Source: JAVBNJ01 sp031551625 (GTDB lineage: Bacteria > Bacteroidota > Bacteroidia > Bacteroidales > UBA932). Taken from it: 8,272 bases of DNA. A model generated the notes under the pieces. It saw only the letters and a program-made list of their open reading frames with translations, did no database searches and had not been told where the DNA came from. Positions 7,219 through 8,272 of this stretch are shown here, piece by piece (position 1 is the stretch's first letter; every line of letters begins with the position of its first letter). The DNA lies in the NCBI GenBank assembly GCA_031551625.1, contig JAVBNJ010000149.1, positions 1 to 8,272 on the forward strand, given 5' to 3'. A program made the position numbers and the translations under genes.

Positions 7219-7239
7219 CCAAAGGGGGCTTTGGATTTT
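7219..7239 (+). terminator. Weak terminator-like hairpin after arcA
   Basis: CCAAAG (7219-7224) and CTTTGG (7229-7234) flank a GGGG loop and are followed by A and TTTT (7236-7239). It starts 12 bases after the arcA stop. The stem is short and partly A/T, so termination is likely partial. Confidence 0.35.
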
Positions 7240-7258
7240 GCAGGTAGTGGCGAAGTGC

Positions 7259-7282
7259 GTCATTGCAAGGAACGAAGCAATC
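7259..7282 (+). repeat. Dispersed REP-like repeat, GTCATTGC...GAAGCAATC type
   Basis: GTCATTGCAAGG followed by AACGAAGCAATC has ATTGC (7262-7266) inverted to GCAAT (7277-7281). It resembles the widely dispersed intergenic repeat 'CGTCATTGCGAGG...GAAGCAATC' that I recall from many bacterial genomes. It is followed by short TTGAA/TTGAATC iterations (7283-7302) that run straight into the start of the methyltransferase gene. Confidence 0.55.
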
Positions 7283-7296
7283 TTGAACTTTGAATC

Positions 7297-7836
7297 TTGA
7301 ATCGAAAACTTTTAAATAGCGAGCTAAACCGCCTTTCTGCAAAAGAATTCCAAGATGCAGAGAAAATTCCTGTGGTGATAGTGTTAGACAATGTCCGTAG
7401 CCAACATAACATTGGTGCGGCATTTCGCACAGGCGATGCATTTTGTGTGGAGAAAATTATACTTTGCGGCATCTGTGCCACGCCGCCCAGTGCGGAAATT
7501 CACAAATCGGCATTAGGCGCCGAAGACACCGTGGCATGGGAATATTTTGAAAACACTGAAACAGCTATTGCCAAGCTCAAAGCTGAAGGCTATACAACCA
7601 TTGCCATTGAGCAAGCTGAATGCAGCGTAATGCTCAACGAATTTATTCCGCAACCCGCCGCAAAATATGCCATTGTGTTTGGCAACGAAGTAAAAGGTGT
7701 ACAGCAACCTGTTGTAGATGCCTGCGACGCCTGCATTGAAATTCCGCAATTCGGCACCAAGCATTCGCTCAATGTGAGTGTAAGCGTAGGTGTAGTGCTG
7801 TGGGATTTTGTTACAAAACTGAAATTCACAAAATAA
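7297..7836 (+). CDS. SpoU/TrmH-family RNA 2'-O-methyltransferase with TTG start
   Basis: This 179-residue protein belongs to the SPOUT class, which uses S-adenosylmethionine to methylate the 2'-hydroxyl of a tRNA or rRNA nucleotide in the cytoplasm. The three family motifs are present: LDNVRSQHNIGAAFRT (about residues 30-45, with Asn32 and Arg44), IVFGNEVKGV (126-135, Asn130, Glu131), and IPQFGTKHSLNVSVSVG (149-165, Ser157, Asn159), which form the trefoil-knot cofactor site. No extra N-terminal substrate-binding domain is present, as in the short Bacteroidota group, so the target RNA is unknown. An in-frame TGA at 7291 leaves only ATC (7294) or TTG (7297) as near-complete starts. The first internal Met is residue 112, too late. 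TTG gives MNRKLLNSELNRL, in line with homologs that begin close to 'RKL'. It follows arcA after 90 bases of repeat-bearing spacer. Confidence 0.93.
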   Translation: MNRKLLNSELNRLSAKEFQDAEKIPVVIVLDNVRSQHNIGAAFRTGDAFCVEKIILCGICATPPSAEIHKSALGAEDTVAWEYFENTETAIAKLKAEGYTTIAIEQAECSVMLNEFIPQPAAKYAIVFGNEVKGVQQPVVDACDACIEIPQFGTKHSLNVSVSVGVVLWDFVTKLKFTK

Positions 7837-7837
7837 A

Positions 7838-7868
7838 TTTGTAAATAAAAATTTCTTTGCTACATTTG
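7838..7868 (+). promoter_or_regulatory. Promoter of leader copy B
   Basis: A -33 TTTG (7838-7841) begins 2 bases after the methyltransferase stop codon, and after 19 bases comes a -7 TACATTTG (7861-7868), a full match to the Bacteroidota consensus. Transcription would begin near 7875. The -7 box sits inside a perfect palindrome, GCTACA-TT-TGTAGC (7859-7872), not shared by the copy A promoter. Confidence 0.75.
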
Positions 7869-7898
7869 TAGCCTAAACTACGTTCTTTTAAATCTGGT

Positions 7899-8017
7899 AT
7901 TTATTCTAGGATAGAAACGACGAAATTTCTGATTTACTAGAGAATAAATACACATCCACAAACGTGGGTTGTATTTATTTTAGTTAAGGGTTTTCGTCGA
8001 CCTCTATCCTGATAAAT
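7899..8017 (+). other. P1 extended hairpin of leader copy B
   Basis: Stacked segments run inward: ATTTAT (7899-7904) with ATAAAT (8012-8017); AGGATAGA (7908-7915) with TCTATCCT (8003-8010); GACGAAA (7919-7925) with TTTCGTC (7992-7998); TTACTA (7934-7939) with TAGTTAA (7981-7987, one bulge); AATAAATACA (7943-7952) with TGTATTTATT (7970-7979); and ATCCAC (7954-7959) with GTGGGT (7964-7969, one U-G pair) around an AAAC loop. This is about 43 pairs by eye in 119 nt. Confidence 0.68.
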
Positions 8018-8097
8018 GTAACTCACGTTTCTTTTTTAGTAGCTTAAATTGTAGAATAACTAAATAATTGAAACGAAAAGGCAACGAGAATAAAATC

Positions 8098-8215
8098 GTA
8101 GCAAGGAATTGTTATTTAAATTAGGAATTTAAAATGAAGAATTAAGAATAAATGTAGTAGAGGGAATTGGTTTCATCGTTTGTGTTTGTTCCTACAAGCC
8201 AATTCCCAAAGCTGC
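8098..8215 (+). other. P3 stem of leader copy B, with two competing left arms
   Basis: Arm 1 is GTAGC (8098-8102) plus GGAATTG (8105-8111), pairing with GCTGC (8211-8215) and CAATTCC (8200-8206). Arm 2 is GTAGT (8154-8158) plus GGGAATTGG (8162-8170), which pairs with the same right side (CCAATTCCC 8199-8207, and GCTGC with two U-G pairs). Only one arm can pair at a time. Arm 2 makes a longer inner stem with a 28-nt loop. Confidence 0.55.
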
Positions 8216-8272
8216 AACAATTTGTTTATTCATTAATAGATAAACTAAAAATTTAGTTAAAATATAAACCAA

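Larger units (their letters stand above)
7875..8272 (+). promoter_or_regulatory. Long structured 5' leader, copy B (continues past the right edge)
   Basis: This gene-free stretch of about 400 bases parallels 437-782 in the same orientation. In order it has GTTCTTTT (7882-7889), P1 (7899-8017), P2 (CGTTTC 8026-8031 with GAAACG 8070-8075, and inside it TTTAGT 8035-8040 with ACTAAA 8059-8064), a conserved unpaired stretch with GGCAACGAGAATAAAATC (8080-8097), P3 (8098-8215), and AACTAAAAATTTA (8243-8255). In copy A that last block ends 6 bases before a start codon. Here 17 further bases pass without an ATG before the window ends, so the gene it serves should begin just outside. No reading frame of note is seen on either strand. 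Confidence 0.6.

Noticed and set aside
8168..8243. Minus-strand frame starting ATGAATAAACAAATTG, read as MNKQIVAALGIGL
   Set aside because: It stops after 13 codons and has no counterpart in copy A. It is the complement of the P3 right arm and tail.

Overview
The window looks like chromosomal DNA of a Bacteroidota, most probably a Bacteroidales. The support is: promoters of the TTTG-N19/20-TAnnTTTG type, start codons preceded by A/T-rich sequence with no clear Shine-Dalgarno, tRNA without an encoded CCA end, and proteins whose closest recalled relatives are Bacteroidota types (Porin_O_P porin, short TrmH-family methyltransferase, N-terminus of a PpiD-like isomerase, Cys-rich secreted protein with a FISUMP-like segment).

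Layout. At 1-86 (minus) is the start of a membrane-anchored PpiD/SurA-like peptidylprolyl isomerase. At 263-348 (minus) is tRNA-Leu(UAA) with its own promoter. Back to back with that promoter is a plus-strand promoter (399-430) that opens a roughly 345-nt structured leader ahead of a secreted protein of unknown function (783-1856). Next comes a single-gene unit for the glycine decarboxylase P-protein, gcvP (2007-4841), with its own promoter and a strong terminator. Then follows a probable two-gene operon of an outer-membrane porin (4908-5918) and arginine deiminase (5932-7206). After a short repeat-bearing spacer comes a SpoU/TrmH-type RNA methyltransferase with a forced TTG start (7297-7836). 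The window closes with about 436 gene-free bases (7837-8272).

The most interesting signal is that the gene-free stretch at the right end is a second, diverged copy of the long leader before the secreted-protein gene. Both copies have the same promoter type, then a hairpin of about 120 nt made of stacked short stems, then a second small stem, then a conserved single-stranded stretch, then a third stem, then a shared A/T-rich block that in the left copy lies just before the start codon. The stem sequences differ between the copies while the pairing is kept, which points to selection on RNA structure. I predict that a gene related to the secreted protein begins just beyond base 8272.

Metabolically, the window encodes glycine breakdown (P-protein; H, T and L proteins are elsewhere) and arginine deimination next to a porin. 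No carbamoyltransferase or carbamate kinase is visible, so the wider arginine pathway cannot be judged from here.
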